NCBI GenBank assembly: GCA_943787435.1
Contig: CALSMK010000005.1
Span: 1 to 64,000, forward strand
DNA from: an uncultured Flavobacteriales bacterium
Lineage (GTDB): Bacteria; Bacteroidota; Bacteroidia; Flavobacteriales_D; Sanyastnellaceae
Reading direction: 5' to 3'
DNA length: 64,000 bases
Shown: positions 1 through 11,166 of the stretch, in pieces
How the letters are laid out: every line of letters begins with the position of its first letter
Numbering within the stretch: position 1 is the first letter of the stretch
Program-made: the position numbers and the translations under genes
Notes under the pieces: generated by a model
Database searches by the model: none
Seen by the model: the letters and a program-made list of their open reading frames with translations, nothing else
What the model was told of the DNA's origin: nothing

Positions 1-1
1 T

Positions 2-685
2 GCAGCAGGGACCCATCAACTGCTCACGTTGGGCATCACGCCAACCCGTCCAGACACCGGTTACGGCTACATTCAATTCGAAGATTTGCCTGATGCCGAA
101 GACCAGAGGCTTCGTCAGGTTCGCACCTTCACAGAGAAGCCGGACTTGGATTTGGCTGAACGCTTTTTGGCCTCTGGAGATTTTTGCTGGAATGCGGGGA
201 TTTTTGTGTGGTCGGTTCAAACCGTTCTCGATCGGTTCGAGGCGCAAATGCCGGATTTGCACGCCCTTTTTGTTGAGCGGAAGTCGGATTTGGGCACCGA
301 GCGCGAAGAAGACGCCATCCACGCCATTTATGGCTCAGCGGAGAACATCAGCATTGACTATGGCATCATGGAAAAGGCGCCCAACGTTGGTGTGGTTTTA
401 GGAGAATACGGGTGGAGTGACTTGGGCACTTGGGGCTCGCTTTACGACAAGCTCGACAAGAATGAAGAGGGTCATGCGGTCTCGGGTGCTTCGCTGCTCA
501 CAGAAAGTTCATCTGGACTGATGGTGGCGGCCGAAGGCAAGAAGCTGATCGTGGCCAAGGGCCTCGAAGACTTCATAGTGGTCGACACCCCAGACGCGCT
601 GCTGATTTGTCCACGCAGCGATGAGCAATGGGTGAAGCAGTTGGTCTCCCGACTCAAGGCGGAGAAAGGCGAGCCATTGGTTTGA
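2..685 (+). CDS. Mannose-1-phosphate guanylyltransferase, C-terminal part (5' end outside window)
   Basis: Open frame runs in from the window start; GITPTRPDTGYGYIQ, FTEKPDLDLAERFLASGDFCWNAGIFVW and SIDYGIMEKAPNVGVV are typical of the family. Confidence 0.85.
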   Translation, partial: AAGTHQLLTLGITPTRPDTGYGYIQFEDLPDAEDQRLRQVRTFTEKPDLDLAERFLASGDFCWNAGIFVWSVQTVLDRFEAQMPDLHALFVERKSDLGTEREEDAIHAIYGSAENISIDYGIMEKAPNVGVVLGEYGWSDLGTWGSLYDKLDKNEEGHAVSGASLLTESSSGLMVAAEGKKLIVAKGLEDFIVVDTPDALLICPRSDEQWVKQLVSRLKAEKGEPLV

Positions 686-900
686 CTTCAAACCCCAAGC
701 GCACCACACCAAGGTTGGCGCGGCGCGAAAGGGTGTGAGCCAGAATTTATGTTTTCGCAAAGGGAGCCGGCTTGCGGTTTGCCGGAGCCATGTGGGGGTC
801 GTCCCTTCATCGCTGGTGGCAAGGTGAGGCTGACTTCTCCTGCTTTCATTGACGATTCTGCTTGTCGAGGCTGACATTCATCACCGGCCGCTTCGGTGCT

Positions 901-908
901 TACCTTCG
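901..908 (+). promoter_or_regulatory. Putative -7 element (TACCTTCG) of mlaE
   Basis: TACCTTCG then 8 nt to the ATG at 917. Confidence 0.45.
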
Positions 909-916
909 TCTCAGGC

Positions 917-1654
917 ATGGGCATCCTCTTCCATATCGGGCGTTTTTTCTCCTTCCTTGCAGCGGCATTGCGCCGACCGCAAAAGGGCCGTGTTTTTGCA
1001 CAAGCGACCTTGGTCGAGTTGGAGGCCATTGGCGTTCAAAGTGTGGGCATCGTAGCGTTGCTGAGCGTGTTCATGGGGGCCGTGATCGCCATCCAAACGG
1101 CGCACCAGGTGGGCGGTTGGGTGCCGGCCTACACCATCGGGTTCACAGTTAGGCAGACCATGATATTGGAGTTTGCCCCGACCATCATTCCGGTCATCCT
1201 GTCGGGCAAGGTGGGCTCCAACATCGCATCACAAATCGGGACCATGCAGGTCACAGAGCAAATTGATGCCCTGGAAGTCATGGGGGTCAGAAGCATCTCC
1301 TTCTTGGTGTTGCCCAAGCTGCTCGCGGCGTTGCTGATTTTTCCATTTTTGGTGGTCATCGCCATGGTCTTGGGGATGGGCGCTGGAGCGTTCATCTGTG
1401 ATTTCGCAGAGCTGAGCAGCTTTGCCGATTACGAGTACGGGTTGCAGGTGGACTTCAGCCCTTTCGACGTGACCTACGCCTTGATTAAAACCTGTGTCTT
1501 TGCTTTGATCATTACCAGTGTGAGTGCCTACCATGGTTACTATACCTCAGGAGGAGCGCGCGAGGTTGGGCGGTCAAGCACCAAGGCTGTGGTCTACAGC
1601 GTCGTCATCGTCATGGTGGCCAATTTGGTCATCACGCAATTGCTCTTGACATGA
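917..1654 (+). CDS. mlaE: MlaE-family ABC transporter permease
   Basis: MlaE/YrbE-like hydrophobic protein (QTAHQVGGWVPAYTIGFTVRQTMILEFAPTIIPVILSGKVGSNIASQIGTMQVTEQIDALEVMG); followed by the ATPase. Confidence 0.88.
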   Translation: MGILFHIGRFFSFLAAALRRPQKGRVFAQATLVELEAIGVQSVGIVALLSVFMGAVIAIQTAHQVGGWVPAYTIGFTVRQTMILEFAPTIIPVILSGKVGSNIASQIGTMQVTEQIDALEVMGVRSISFLVLPKLLAALLIFPFLVVIAMVLGMGAGAFICDFAELSSFADYEYGLQVDFSPFDVTYALIKTCVFALIITSVSAYHGYYTSGGAREVGRSSTKAVVYSVVIVMVANLVITQLLLT

Positions 1655-2412
1655 TTCGGGTCAGCGGCGTGAAAAAAGCCTTTGGCGAAAAGGCGGTTCT
1701 GCATGGCATCGATGCGGAGTTCAATTCAGGGCAAGTCAACTTCATCATTGGAAGAAGCGGATCGGGAAAATCCGTGTTGACCAAGTGCATTGTGGGCTTG
1801 CTCGAGGTGGATGCCGGCTTGATCCAATACGGAGACACTGATTTTTCTGAACTCGACCTTAAAGGCCGCGAGAAGGTCAGAAGACAAATCGGCATGTTGT
1901 TCCAGGGTGGAGCGTTGTTCGACTCCATGACGGTGCTGGAAAACGTGATGTTCCCGCTTCGCATGTTCAGCGACATGACCGAAGAGGAGCGCCTCGAGCG
2001 CGCCATGGAATGTCTGAGGCGCGTCGAGCTTGAAGGGGCCGAGGACCGGTTTCCTGCGGAAGTGTCTGGGGGCATGCAGAAACGCGTGGCTTTGGCCAGG
2101 GCGATCGTGGGAAAGCCCCAGTATTTGTTTTGCGACGAGCCCAATTCAGGCTTGGACCCTCAGACTGCGATTGTGATCGACAATTTGATCAAAGACCTGA
2201 CCCATGAATACGGAACCACCACCGTGGTGATTTCGCACGACATGAACAGCGTCATCGAAATCGGAGACAGCATCCACTTTCTTCATGAAGGAGAAGTGGC
2301 CTGGCACGGAGACCGCATGGACATCTTGGACAGCGGAGTGAAGTCCCTTGATGGGTTTGTCTACGCATCGGACTTGATGAAAGACATCCGGAAACAGCTT
2401 CGCAAAAAATGA
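1651..2412 (+). CDS. mlaF: MlaF-like ABC transporter ATP-binding protein
   Basis: Walker A GRSGSGKS, signature VSGGMQKRVALARAI, Walker B LFCDEP; overlaps the mlaE stop. Confidence 0.9.
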   Translation: MIRVSGVKKAFGEKAVLHGIDAEFNSGQVNFIIGRSGSGKSVLTKCIVGLLEVDAGLIQYGDTDFSELDLKGREKVRRQIGMLFQGGALFDSMTVLENVMFPLRMFSDMTEEERLERAMECLRRVELEGAEDRFPAEVSGGMQKRVALARAIVGKPQYLFCDEPNSGLDPQTAIVIDNLIKDLTHEYGTTTVVISHDMNSVIEIGDSIHFLHEGEVAWHGDRMDILDSGVKSLDGFVYASDLMKDIRKQLRKK

Positions 2413-3080
2413 GCAAGGCACCGTCTCGCATTCCATTTTCTCTGCCCCGGTTCAGCGAAGAGGAGATGAACAGGAAGCTCGACGCCATGTACGGTCAGCT
2501 TTCCCAACGTAGAACGGTTCGTTCGTTCAGTTCTGAGCCCGTCCCCATGGGCGTTTTGGAAAAGGCGATTCGCATTGCCGGGACGGCTCCAAGCGGGGCC
2601 CACAAACAGCCATGGTCCTTTTGTGTGGTGACCAACGCAGAGTTGAGGAAACGGATCCGGGCCAAAGTTGAAGAGGAGGAGAGACGGAGCTACGAAGAGC
2701 GGATGTCACAGAAATGGCTGGAAGACCTGGAGCCGTTGGGCACAGATGCCATCAAGCCGTACATCGAAGAGGCGCCGGCTTTGATTGTGGTCTTTAAAAA
2801 GGTCCATGAGCCGGACAAAGAGAGCGGTGCCCGCCACCCCAATTACTACGTATCGGAAAGCTGCGGAATTGCAGTCGGATTGCTTTTGGCAGCGTTGCAT
2901 GAAGCGGGTTTGGCGACGCTGACCCACACCCCTTCTCCCATGAATTTCTTGGCCGAACTGTTGGAGAGGCCTTCGCATGAACGCGCCTTCCTCAATATTC
3001 CCGTTGGTTGGCCTTCTTCTGATGCTACTGTGCCTAACCTTTCGCGCAAACCGTTGAACGAAATCCTGTTTCGGTACTGA
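2409..3080 (+). CDS. Nitroreductase family protein
   Basis: RRTVRSFSSEPVP, APSGAHKQPWSFCVV, ESCGIAVGLLLAALHEAGLATLTHTPSPM. Confidence 0.82.
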   Translation: MSKAPSRIPFSLPRFSEEEMNRKLDAMYGQLSQRRTVRSFSSEPVPMGVLEKAIRIAGTAPSGAHKQPWSFCVVTNAELRKRIRAKVEEEERRSYEERMSQKWLEDLEPLGTDAIKPYIEEAPALIVVFKKVHEPDKESGARHPNYYVSESCGIAVGLLLAALHEAGLATLTHTPSPMNFLAELLERPSHERAFLNIPVGWPSSDATVPNLSRKPLNEILFRY

Positions 3081-3237
3081 ATTCTTGTCACAACGTGTGA
3101 TTTCAAGTTACTCTTAAACAGGGGGTTAAGGGGGTTATTCACCATTTCGTGAGGAAGTTTCTCTCATGTGTAAAAAGAGGGGTCGGCACTTGGAAAAGGG
3201 GCATTTACTTTGCACCGCATTCGCAATACCTGTAATT

Positions 3238-3471
3238 ATGTCTGAAATCCGCGAGAAAGTGACCGCGATTATCGTCGACAAGCTCGGCGTAGAGGCTTCT
3301 GAAGTAAATGATGAAGCTGGATTCACCAACGACTTGGGAGCTGATTCCCTCGACACCGTTGAGTTGATCATGGAATTCGAGAAGGAATTCAACATCGCCA
3401 TCCCGGACGATCAAGCCGAGAAGATTGGTACCGTTGGCCAAGCCATCGAGTACATCGAAAACGCGAAGTAA
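3238..3471 (+). CDS. acpP: Acyl carrier protein
   Basis: [23 protein letters not shown]...[27 protein letters not shown]; phosphopantetheine site DSLD. Start trimmed from ORF 3166. Confidence 0.96.
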   Translation: MSEIREKVTAIIVDKLGVEASEVNDEAGFTNDLGADSLDTVELIMEFEKEFNIAIPDDQAEKIGTVGQAIEYIENAK

Positions 3472-3478
3472 GCCCCGC

Positions 3479-4726
3479 ATGGAGCTGAACCGTGTGGTCA
3501 TCACGGGAATGGGTTGCCTGACTCCATTGGGCAACGATGTTCCGTCCTACTTCGACGCTCTCAAAAAGGGTGTCAGTGGTGCGGGACCCATCACCCGGTT
3601 TGATGCCGACAAATTCAAGACCCAATTCGCCTGTGAGGTGAAAGATTGGGACCCGCTTGAGCACTTCGACAGAAAAGAAGCGCGCAAGCTGGATCCATAC
3701 GCCCAGTATGGAATGGTGGCCGCGCGTCAAGCTGTGGCCCAATCTGGATTGGTTGAGTCCAACCCCAACTTGGACCGAGTGGGGGTCATTTTCGGAAGCG
3801 GCATTGGAGGCCTGTTTACTTTCCAGCAAGAGATCACCTCTTTTGCCCAGGGAGACGGCACCCCCCGCTTCAATCCATTTTTCATTCCCAAAATGATCGG
3901 TGACATCTGTGCCGGTCACATCAGCATGGAATATGGATTTAGAGGCCCCAATTACGCTTGTGTCTCTGCTTGTGCCAGTGCCACCAACGCCATCATTGAT
4001 GCCTTCAATGCCATCCGGTATGGCAAGGCCGATGCCATGGTGAGTGGCGGTGCAGAAGCCGCAGTGGTGGAAGCCGGCATTGGTGGGTTTGGTGCCATGA
4101 AGGCGCTTTCGACCCGAAATGACGACCCTTCCGTGGCCTCTCGGCCATTTGACGTCAACCGCGATGGCTTTGTTCTGGGTGAAGGTGCTGGGGCGGTTGT
4201 CCTCGAATCACTCGAACACGCCCAAGCCCGAGGAGCCCACATCATCTGTGAAGTGATGGGCGGCGGCGCCTCTGCCGATGCACACCACATGACGGCTCCT
4301 CACCCTGAAGGGTTGGGCGCGAGAAATGTGATGCGCGCAGCCTTGGAAGACGCTGGAATGTCTCCAGACGAGCTGGATTACGTCAACGTGCACGGAACGT
4401 CCACGCCCTTGGGGGACTTGGCGGAAGTCAAAGCCATTGAAGAGGTCTTTGGCGATCACGCGAAGACACTGAGCATTTCCAGCACCAAGTCCATGACTGG
4501 ACATTTGCTCGGTGCGGCCGGCGCCATTGAAACGCTGGCGTGCATCATGGCCGTGACCGAAGACGTGGTTCCTCCCACCATCAATTCTACGGATCCAGAT
4601 CCTGCGTTGAACCAAGAGTTGGACTACACCTTCAACGTGAAGAAAGAGCGCCCAGTGAGGGCGGCCTTGTCGAACACCTTTGGCTTTGGCGGCCACAACG
4701 CCTCGGTCATCGTTCGCAAATTCTGA
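3479..4726 (+). CDS. fabF: Beta-ketoacyl-ACP synthase II
   Basis: MELNRVVITGMGCLTPLGND; active-site CVSACASATNAI; HGTSTPLGD; KSMTGHLLGAAGA. Confidence 0.96.
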   Translation: MELNRVVITGMGCLTPLGNDVPSYFDALKKGVSGAGPITRFDADKFKTQFACEVKDWDPLEHFDRKEARKLDPYAQYGMVAARQAVAQSGLVESNPNLDRVGVIFGSGIGGLFTFQQEITSFAQGDGTPRFNPFFIPKMIGDICAGHISMEYGFRGPNYACVSACASATNAIIDAFNAIRYGKADAMVSGGAEAAVVEAGIGGFGAMKALSTRNDDPSVASRPFDVNRDGFVLGEGAGAVVLESLEHAQARGAHIICEVMGGGASADAHHMTAPHPEGLGARNVMRAALEDAGMSPDELDYVNVHGTSTPLGDLAEVKAIEEVFGDHAKTLSISSTKSMTGHLLGAAGAIETLACIMAVTEDVVPPTINSTDPDPALNQELDYTFNVKKERPVRAALSNTFGFGGHNASVIVRKF

Positions 4727-5430
4727 TGCCCTTTGGGATTCGGAGCACCCGTGAGGCGAGAATCAAAAGGTTCATCCGCCGTCATTTTGGGGTGCGGATA
4801 TCTCGGATAGAACCATACTTGGAAGCGTTTCGGCATTCGAGTTCGGTGACCTGCCAAAAGGACGATTTGCCGAGCAATGAAAGGTTGGAATTTTTGGGGG
4901 ATTCGGTGCTTGACATGATTGTGGTCGACATGCTTTTCCGGCAATTCCCAAACGGAGACGAAGGAGAGATGACCCGAATGAAAGCGCGCTTGGTGAGCCG
5001 AGAAGCCTTGAATTATTTGGGCGAAGAAATCGGGGTGGAACACCTGCTTGACGCGCAAACAGGGAAAGGACCTGTGCACCCTACACTTCGCGGCAACGCC
5101 ATGGAAGCCATTGTTGGAGCTGTCTTTTTGGACCGTGGATATCGGCGAACACAAAAGGGTGTTTTGAAATTGCTGAAGCGATTTGATGTCGAGAAGCGGC
5201 TCCAAGCCACGGTTGATTTCAAGAGCAAACTTCACGAGTGGGGCCAGAAGCGAAAGCGGAAGGTCCAGTTTGAAGTGCTGCGCGAATTCAAACGCGATGG
5301 AGAGCACCGATACGAGATGCAAGTGAAGGTTGGGGGCAAGGTGATGGGAACCTCAGACGGCCCCTCTAAAAAGTCAGCAGAACAAGCCGCTGCCCGCGTT
5401 GCTTGTCGTCATATCTTCGGCAACGACTAA
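4726..5430 (+). CDS. rnc: Ribonuclease III
   Basis: NERLEFLGDSVLDMIV motif plus C-terminal dsRBD; TGATG overlap with fabF. Confidence 0.93.
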   Translation: MPFGIRSTREARIKRFIRRHFGVRISRIEPYLEAFRHSSSVTCQKDDLPSNERLEFLGDSVLDMIVVDMLFRQFPNGDEGEMTRMKARLVSREALNYLGEEIGVEHLLDAQTGKGPVHPTLRGNAMEAIVGAVFLDRGYRRTQKGVLKLLKRFDVEKRLQATVDFKSKLHEWGQKRKRKVQFEVLREFKRDGEHRYEMQVKVGGKVMGTSDGPSKKSAEQAAARVACRHIFGND

Positions 5431-5462
5431 GGGTCCAATTCAGGACGCTGGTCTGCACAGCC

Positions 5463-5885
5463 ATGGCCGTTACCCTTCGACTCGACATCGAGGAAGAGGA
5501 TTTGCCCTTTGATTTTCTCGGGGTAAGCTGTACTGACGCAGGCCATCGGTTTTGTTGGAACCTGAACCGAGCGCTGGGCACGGAGCTCTCCTTTCACCAG
5601 GAGTTGCACGTGCAACACAAAAAGCGGCCGCCAACAAAACATTGTGTTTGGCGGCACGAAGACGAATTCGGAGGGTGGACTTTCGATGTCGTTTGGAACC
5701 GGTCGCCGGAAGGGGCAATGATCCCCAACCTTGTCCATTTCGATTATTTGTTGCGCATCGAGTCCATCATCGGTGAGCAAGCCAATCGGTTGATGGACAG
5801 CTTACGCACCATGAGACGCGTTGCGGCATGCTTCCCAGTAGAAGCCTCTGCAGTTCGAGGTCATGAGGTGTTGTACTATGAATAA
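5463..5885 (+). CDS. IPExxxVDY-type small protein
   Basis: Position between rnc and pyk; MIPNLVHFDYLLRI resembles the IPExxxVDY signature. Confidence 0.7.
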   Translation: MAVTLRLDIEEEDLPFDFLGVSCTDAGHRFCWNLNRALGTELSFHQELHVQHKKRPPTKHCVWRHEDEFGGWTFDVVWNRSPEGAMIPNLVHFDYLLRIESIIGEQANRLMDSLRTMRRVAACFPVEASAVRGHEVLYYE

Positions 5886-7332
5886 AGGAAAAGAAAGAAC
5901 CCACATCAGGATGTCTCAGAAATTCACCAAAATCGTGGCCACAGTTGGTCCAGCGAGTACTTCCCGCGAAGTCTTGGAAGGGATGATCAAGGAAGGGGTC
6001 AATGTGATCCGCCTGAACTTCTCTCACGGGGAGTATGAGACCCATGCCACCACCGTTGAACGGGTCAAGGCCATTGATCAGGCCTTGGGCACACACACAG
6101 CACTTTTGGCCGACATGCAAGGGCCCAAGCTGCGCGTTGGTATGATGGAAGATGGCGCCGAGCTTGTGGCGGGGGCCAAAATTGTCATTCGCGTGGGACA
6201 AGAGACGGGCAATGCGCAGACCGCTTGGACGCGATACGAGAAGTTCGCAGAAGACGTGCAGGCCGGAGAGCCCGTGTTGCTCGACGATGGCAAATTGAGA
6301 CTGCGCGTCGAAGAAACCAATGGCAAAGACGCCGTGACCTGCGTGGTGGAACACGGGGGAATTTTGAAGTCCAGAAAGGGCTTGAATTTGCCATCAACCA
6401 AAATCAGCTTGCCGAGCTTGACCACCAAGGATTGCGAGGACTTGGAATTTGCCCTTGGCCTCGGTGTCGACTGGATTGGATTGAGTTTTGTGCGTTCAGC
6501 GGCAGATGTGGTGGACCTGCGCGAGCGAATCCAAGCCGCAGGAAGTCATGCACGCATTGTGGCCAAAGTGGAGAAGCCCGAAGCGGTGGAAGACTTGGTC
6601 GGCATTGTGGAAACCACGGATGCCGTGATGATTGCCCGAGGAGACTTGGGTGTGGAGGTCCCCATGGAGCAGGTTCCCATGATTCAGAAGCGGACCATTG
6701 AAATGTGCCAGCGACAGGGCAAACCCGTTATTGTGGCCACCCAAATGATGGAGTCCATGGTGGACAGCATTGCCCCGACCCGGGCCGAGGTGACAGACGT
6801 GGCGAATGCGGTGTTGGATGGTGCGGACGCAGTGATGCTCAGCGGGGAAACATCGGTTGGAGAACATCCGATTGAGGTCATCAAGGCCATGAAGGCCATT
6901 GTGACTGAAATCGAAAAAGAGCCCAGGATTTATCACCTCCATCGCGAGCCAGAGGACATCCGCCCCGAGCGTCAAGTGACGGATGCGATTTGCTACAATG
7001 CTTGCGAACTCGCTCAGCGGGTGGGGGCCAAGGTCATTGTGACCATGACCTTCAGTGGCTACACGGCCTATAAGGTGGCCAGCCAGCGTCCACATGCACC
7101 CATTCATGTGTTCACGGGCAACGAAAGCATTCTGGGTCAATTGGCCTTGTGTTGGGGGGTGGAAGCCCACCTCTACAACAAAATGGTGTCCACAGACCAC
7201 ACCATTTCAGACGTCAAAAACATCCTTCAAAAGCACGGTTGCGTGGGAGAAGGAGACCGTGTCATCCACGTGGCCAGCATGCCAATTGCAGAAGCGGGGA
7301 TGTCCAATATGTTGAAAGTGAGCGAAATCTGA
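5878..7332 (+). CDS. pyk: Pyruvate kinase
   Basis: KIVATVGPAS, VIRLNFSHG, MIARGDLGVEVPMEQVP, MLSGETSVG. Start could also be 5911. Confidence 0.95.
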   Translation: MNKGKERTHIRMSQKFTKIVATVGPASTSREVLEGMIKEGVNVIRLNFSHGEYETHATTVERVKAIDQALGTHTALLADMQGPKLRVGMMEDGAELVAGAKIVIRVGQETGNAQTAWTRYEKFAEDVQAGEPVLLDDGKLRLRVEETNGKDAVTCVVEHGGILKSRKGLNLPSTKISLPSLTTKDCEDLEFALGLGVDWIGLSFVRSAADVVDLRERIQAAGSHARIVAKVEKPEAVEDLVGIVETTDAVMIARGDLGVEVPMEQVPMIQKRTIEMCQRQGKPVIVATQMMESMVDSIAPTRAEVTDVANAVLDGADAVMLSGETSVGEHPIEVIKAMKAIVTEIEKEPRIYHLHREPEDIRPERQVTDAICYNACELAQRVGAKVIVTMTFSGYTAYKVASQRPHAPIHVFTGNESILGQLALCWGVEAHLYNKMVSTDHTISDVKNILQKHGCVGEGDRVIHVASMPIAEAGMSNMLKVSEI

Positions 7333-7411
7333 CACTTCGTCCCCGCAAAGTCGCGGGCTATCTTCGCGCGACAGGGCCAGATGGCGATTCCATCAGGTCC
7401 GATAGCAAACC

Positions 7412-10400
7412 ATGAATCGACGTTTCCCAGAACGAGGCCCCCTTCATTTGCCATCCATCGCCGAAGAGGTGATGGGTCAATGGGAAGAGGGCAACGTCTT
7501 TCAGCGCAGTGTGGATTCCCGGCCCAAGGAAAAGCGCTTTGTGTTTTTCGAGGGCCCTCCCTCTGCCAATGGCAAGCCGGGCATCCACCATGTGATGGCC
7601 CGAGCCCTCAAAGATTTGTTTTGCCGATACCGCACCTTGAAAGGCGAGCGCGTTGAACGCAAAGCGGGATGGGACACGCACGGTCTTCCCGTGGAGCTCG
7701 GGGTCGAAAAGGCCTTGGGCATCACCAAGGAGGACATCGGCAAGAAAATCTCGGTCGAGGAGTACAATGCGGCCTGCCGAGAGTCGGTCATGCAGTACAC
7801 CCAGGAGTGGAACGACTTGACCCGACAAATGGGGTATTGGGTGGACATGGACGCGCCCTATGTGACCTACCAGCCCAAGTACATGGAGTCGGTTTGGTGG
7901 CTGCTGTCGCAGATGCACCAAAAAGGACTGCTCTACAAAGGGTACACCATCCAACCTTACAGCCCCAAAGCGGGGACGGGACTGAGCAGCCATGAGTTGA
8001 ATCAACCCGGTGCCTATCGCGATGTGACCGACACCACGGTGGTCGCTCAATTCCGGTTGTTGTCAGAAGACGCCACCCGGGTCAGACAATGGGCTGGCGA
8101 AGAAGCAGAAGGGCTGCCTGTGGACCTGTTGGCGTGGACGACCACGCCATGGACCTTGCCGTCCAACACGGCATTGACCATTGGGGCAGGGATCGATTAC
8201 AACATTGTGAAGACCGCGAATCGGTATACAGGTGAAGCGGGGTTGGTGGTGTTGGCCCAGGCACTCTGCGGCAAGCATTTCGGAGGAAAGAAGGCGCCAG
8301 AATCCGAGGTCTTGGCCACGGTCAAAGGCAGTGAATTGGTGGGCCTTCGGTACGAGCAACTCATCGATTGGACGCAGCCCATGGAGCGGCCGGAAGACGC
8401 ATTCAAAGTCATCCCCGGTGATTTCGTGACCACGGAAGACGGCACAGGCATTGTGCATACGGCGCCAACATTTGGTGCAGATGACGCAAGGGTGGCCCAA
8501 GCCGCAGGCGTTCCGCCCATGCTGGTGGATGACGGACAAGGGGTGGGCGTTCCCTTGGTGGATTTGCAGGGTCGACTTCGCCCTGAATGTGGACCATTGG
8601 CTGGACGTTACGTGAAGCAGGAGTACCACGATGGCGATGCACCCGAGAAATCTGTGGACGTTGAAATCGCCATTGACCTGAAGACCCGAGGCCGGGCATT
8701 TTTGGTCGAGAAGTACAAGCACAGCTACCCACACTGCTGGCGGACTGACCGCCCCGTTCTGTATTACCCATTGGACAGCTGGTTCATCCGGGCCACGGCG
8801 GCCAAAGACCGGATGCGCGAGCTCAACGATACCATACAGTGGAAACCAGCGGCCACAGGGACCGGTCGGTTTGGAAAGTGGCTGGAAAACCTGAACGATT
8901 GGAACTTGAGCCGGTCTCGTTACTGGGGAATTCCCATTCCCATTTGGAGGACGGAAGACGGATCAGAGGAGAAGTGTGTGGGGTCTGTGGAAGAGCTCTA
9001 CAACGCTTGTACCGAGTCTGTAGAAGCCGGTTTGATGTCCACGCATCCCTTCGCAGGGTTTGTGCCTGGAGACATGTCAGAAGACAACTACGCCAAAGTG
9101 GATTTGCACAAGCACATCGTCGACGGCATTGTCTTGAAGGCTTCAGATGGATCCCCCCATGCACAGGGAGTCCGATTTGATCGATGTGTGGTTTGATTCG
9201 GGCAGCATGCCCTATGCCCAATGGCATTACCCGTTCGAGAATCGAGACCGCGTGGAAGGCCCCGATGGCGGGCTGTCCTTCCCTGCAGACTTCATTGCTG
9301 AGGGTGTGGACCAAACCCGGGGCTGGTTTTACACACTTCACGCCATCTCGACCATGGTGTTCGACAAGGTGGCTTACAAGACCGTCATGTCCAATGGCTT
9401 GGTCCTGGACAAGAATGGCCAAAAGATGTCCAAGCGCTTGGGCAATGCGGCTGATCCCTTCGAGACGTTGTCCAAGTATGGCCCAGATGCCACACGTTGG
9501 TACATGCTCACCAACGCCCAGCCTTGGGACAACCTAAGGTTCGACACCGAAGGAATTGGAGAGGTACAACGGAAGTTCTTCGGAACCTTGCACAACACCT
9601 ATGCGTTCTTGGCCCTCTACGCGGGCATTGATGGATGGGATCCAGAATCCGATGCCCCTGAGGTTTCGAACCGGCCAGAGTTGGACCGGTGGATCTTGAG
9701 TCGCTTGCACACCTGCATGGCAGAAGTGGAAGCCGCCTTGGACGGTTTTGAACCCACCAAAGCGGGCCGACTCATCCAATCTTTTGTGGTGGACGACCTG
9801 AGCAACTGGTATGTGCGCCTGGGTCGACGCCGGTTCTGGAAAAGTGAATCCGACACAGACAAGCAAGCGGCTTATGCCACATTGCACAGTTGCCTGAGAA
9901 CGGTGGCCCTCATGGCGTCGCCCATTGCCCCATTTTATTGCGACCGCCTGTGGCAGGACCTCGGCGGTGAAGACTCTGTGCATTTGGCCGACTGGCCCTT
10001 GGTGGATGCGTCTTTGAGGGATGCCGAATTGGAGGCCCGCATGGACCTGGCGCAGCGCGTCTGAGTTCGCTGACGTTGAGCTTGAGGAAGCGGGAAAAAA
10101 ATCCGCGTCCGACAACCACTGCAACGCATTTTGGTCCCTGTCATGGACCCCGCTTTTGGCGCCCGATTGGAAGCGGTGGCAGAGCTGGTCATGGGAGAGG
10201 TCAACGTGAAGGCGGTGGAGCCCCTGGCAGAAGACAGTGCCATCCTGACCAAGCGGCTCAAGGGCGGACTTCAAAAAGCTGGGTCCCCGTTATGGAAAAC
10301 GCATGAAGCTGGTGGCTGGTGCCATCGCGGGATTGGGACAGGAGGACATCCGAGCTCTCGAACGCAATGGGCGCTTGGACATGACTTTGGAAGACGGCCC

Positions 10401-10778
10401 CAGTGGAAGCTTTTGCTGGATGACGTTGAAGTTCAAACCGAGGACATCCCAGGCTGGCTCGTGGCCGGAGAAGGTGGAGTGACGGTGGCTTTGGACATCG
10501 ACATTTCTCCAGAACTGCGGAAAGAAGGCCTGGCGCGCGAGCTGGTGAATCGAATTCAGCAACAGCGAAAAGACGCAGGACTGGAAGTCACCGACCGCAT
10601 TGCACTCACACTAGAAGGTCCCGAAGAACTGCAAGAATCAGTCGCCTCTAATTTGGACTATATTCGGGCCGAAACGCTCGCCAATGAGCTCACATGGGGC
10701 CCAACGGGACCCGGAGCGAAAGAGGAAGAACTGGAACCCCAAATGACTGTGGCCATCGCCATGGTCGCCATTCAATGA
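7412..10778 (+). CDS. ileS: Isoleucyl-tRNA synthetase, reading frame interrupted by about 5 apparent indels
   Basis: FFEGPPSANGKPGIHHVMARALKD; SDLIDVWFDSGSMPYAQW; GQKMSKRLGNAADP; LSLRKREKIRVRQPLQRILVPV recoverable across frames. Fragments: ORFs 7412-9196, 9147-10064, 10131-10778. Confidence 0.93.
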
Positions 10779-10781
10779 ACC

Positions 10782-11166
10782 ATGGCAAATACACGTTACT
10801 CCGACTCAGATCTCAAGGAATTCGAAGACTTGATTCACGCCAAGCTGAAGCAAGCAAGGTCCGATTTTGATCAGTTGCAGCGCTCTCTGTCTTACGAGGA
10901 CGACAACCGGACGGAAGACACAGCACCCACCTTCAAAATGATGGAGGATGGCAGCGACACCATGAGCCGTGAGGAAACGGCCCAACTGGCTGCGCGACAA
11001 CAGAAGTTCATCATGAACCTCGAGAATGCGCTGCTTCGCATCAAAAACAAGACCTATGGTTTGTGCAGGGTGACGGGCAAGTTGATCGCCAAAGAGCGAT
11101 TGCGCTTGGTTCCCCCATGCGACCATGTCCATTGAGGCGAAGAACCAGCAGGACCAGCGACGTTGA
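10782..11166 (+). CDS. TraR/DksA family zinc-finger-type protein, frameshifted near its C-terminus
   Basis: DLKEFEDLIHAKLKQARSDFDQLQ...ALLRIKNKTYGLCRVTGKLIAKERLRLVP; removing one C at 11112-11116 restores HATMSIEAKNQQDQRR and a stop at 11166. Confidence 0.82.

Noticed and set aside
3088-3100. TCACA-ACG-TGTGA palindrome upstream of acpP
   Set aside because: Single short occurrence, orientation opposite to a CRP-type site, no second copy found; chance is likely.
4624-5322. Long antisense ORFs such as this one and many others in the ORF track
   Set aside because: Shadow ORFs opposite confidently assigned genes in GC-rich DNA; no family-like sequence.
7412-10778. Programmed ribosomal frameshifting in ileS
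   Set aside because: About five shifts of mixed sign at different homopolymers in one gene, with more in neighbouring genes, fit sequence error much better than programmed recoding.
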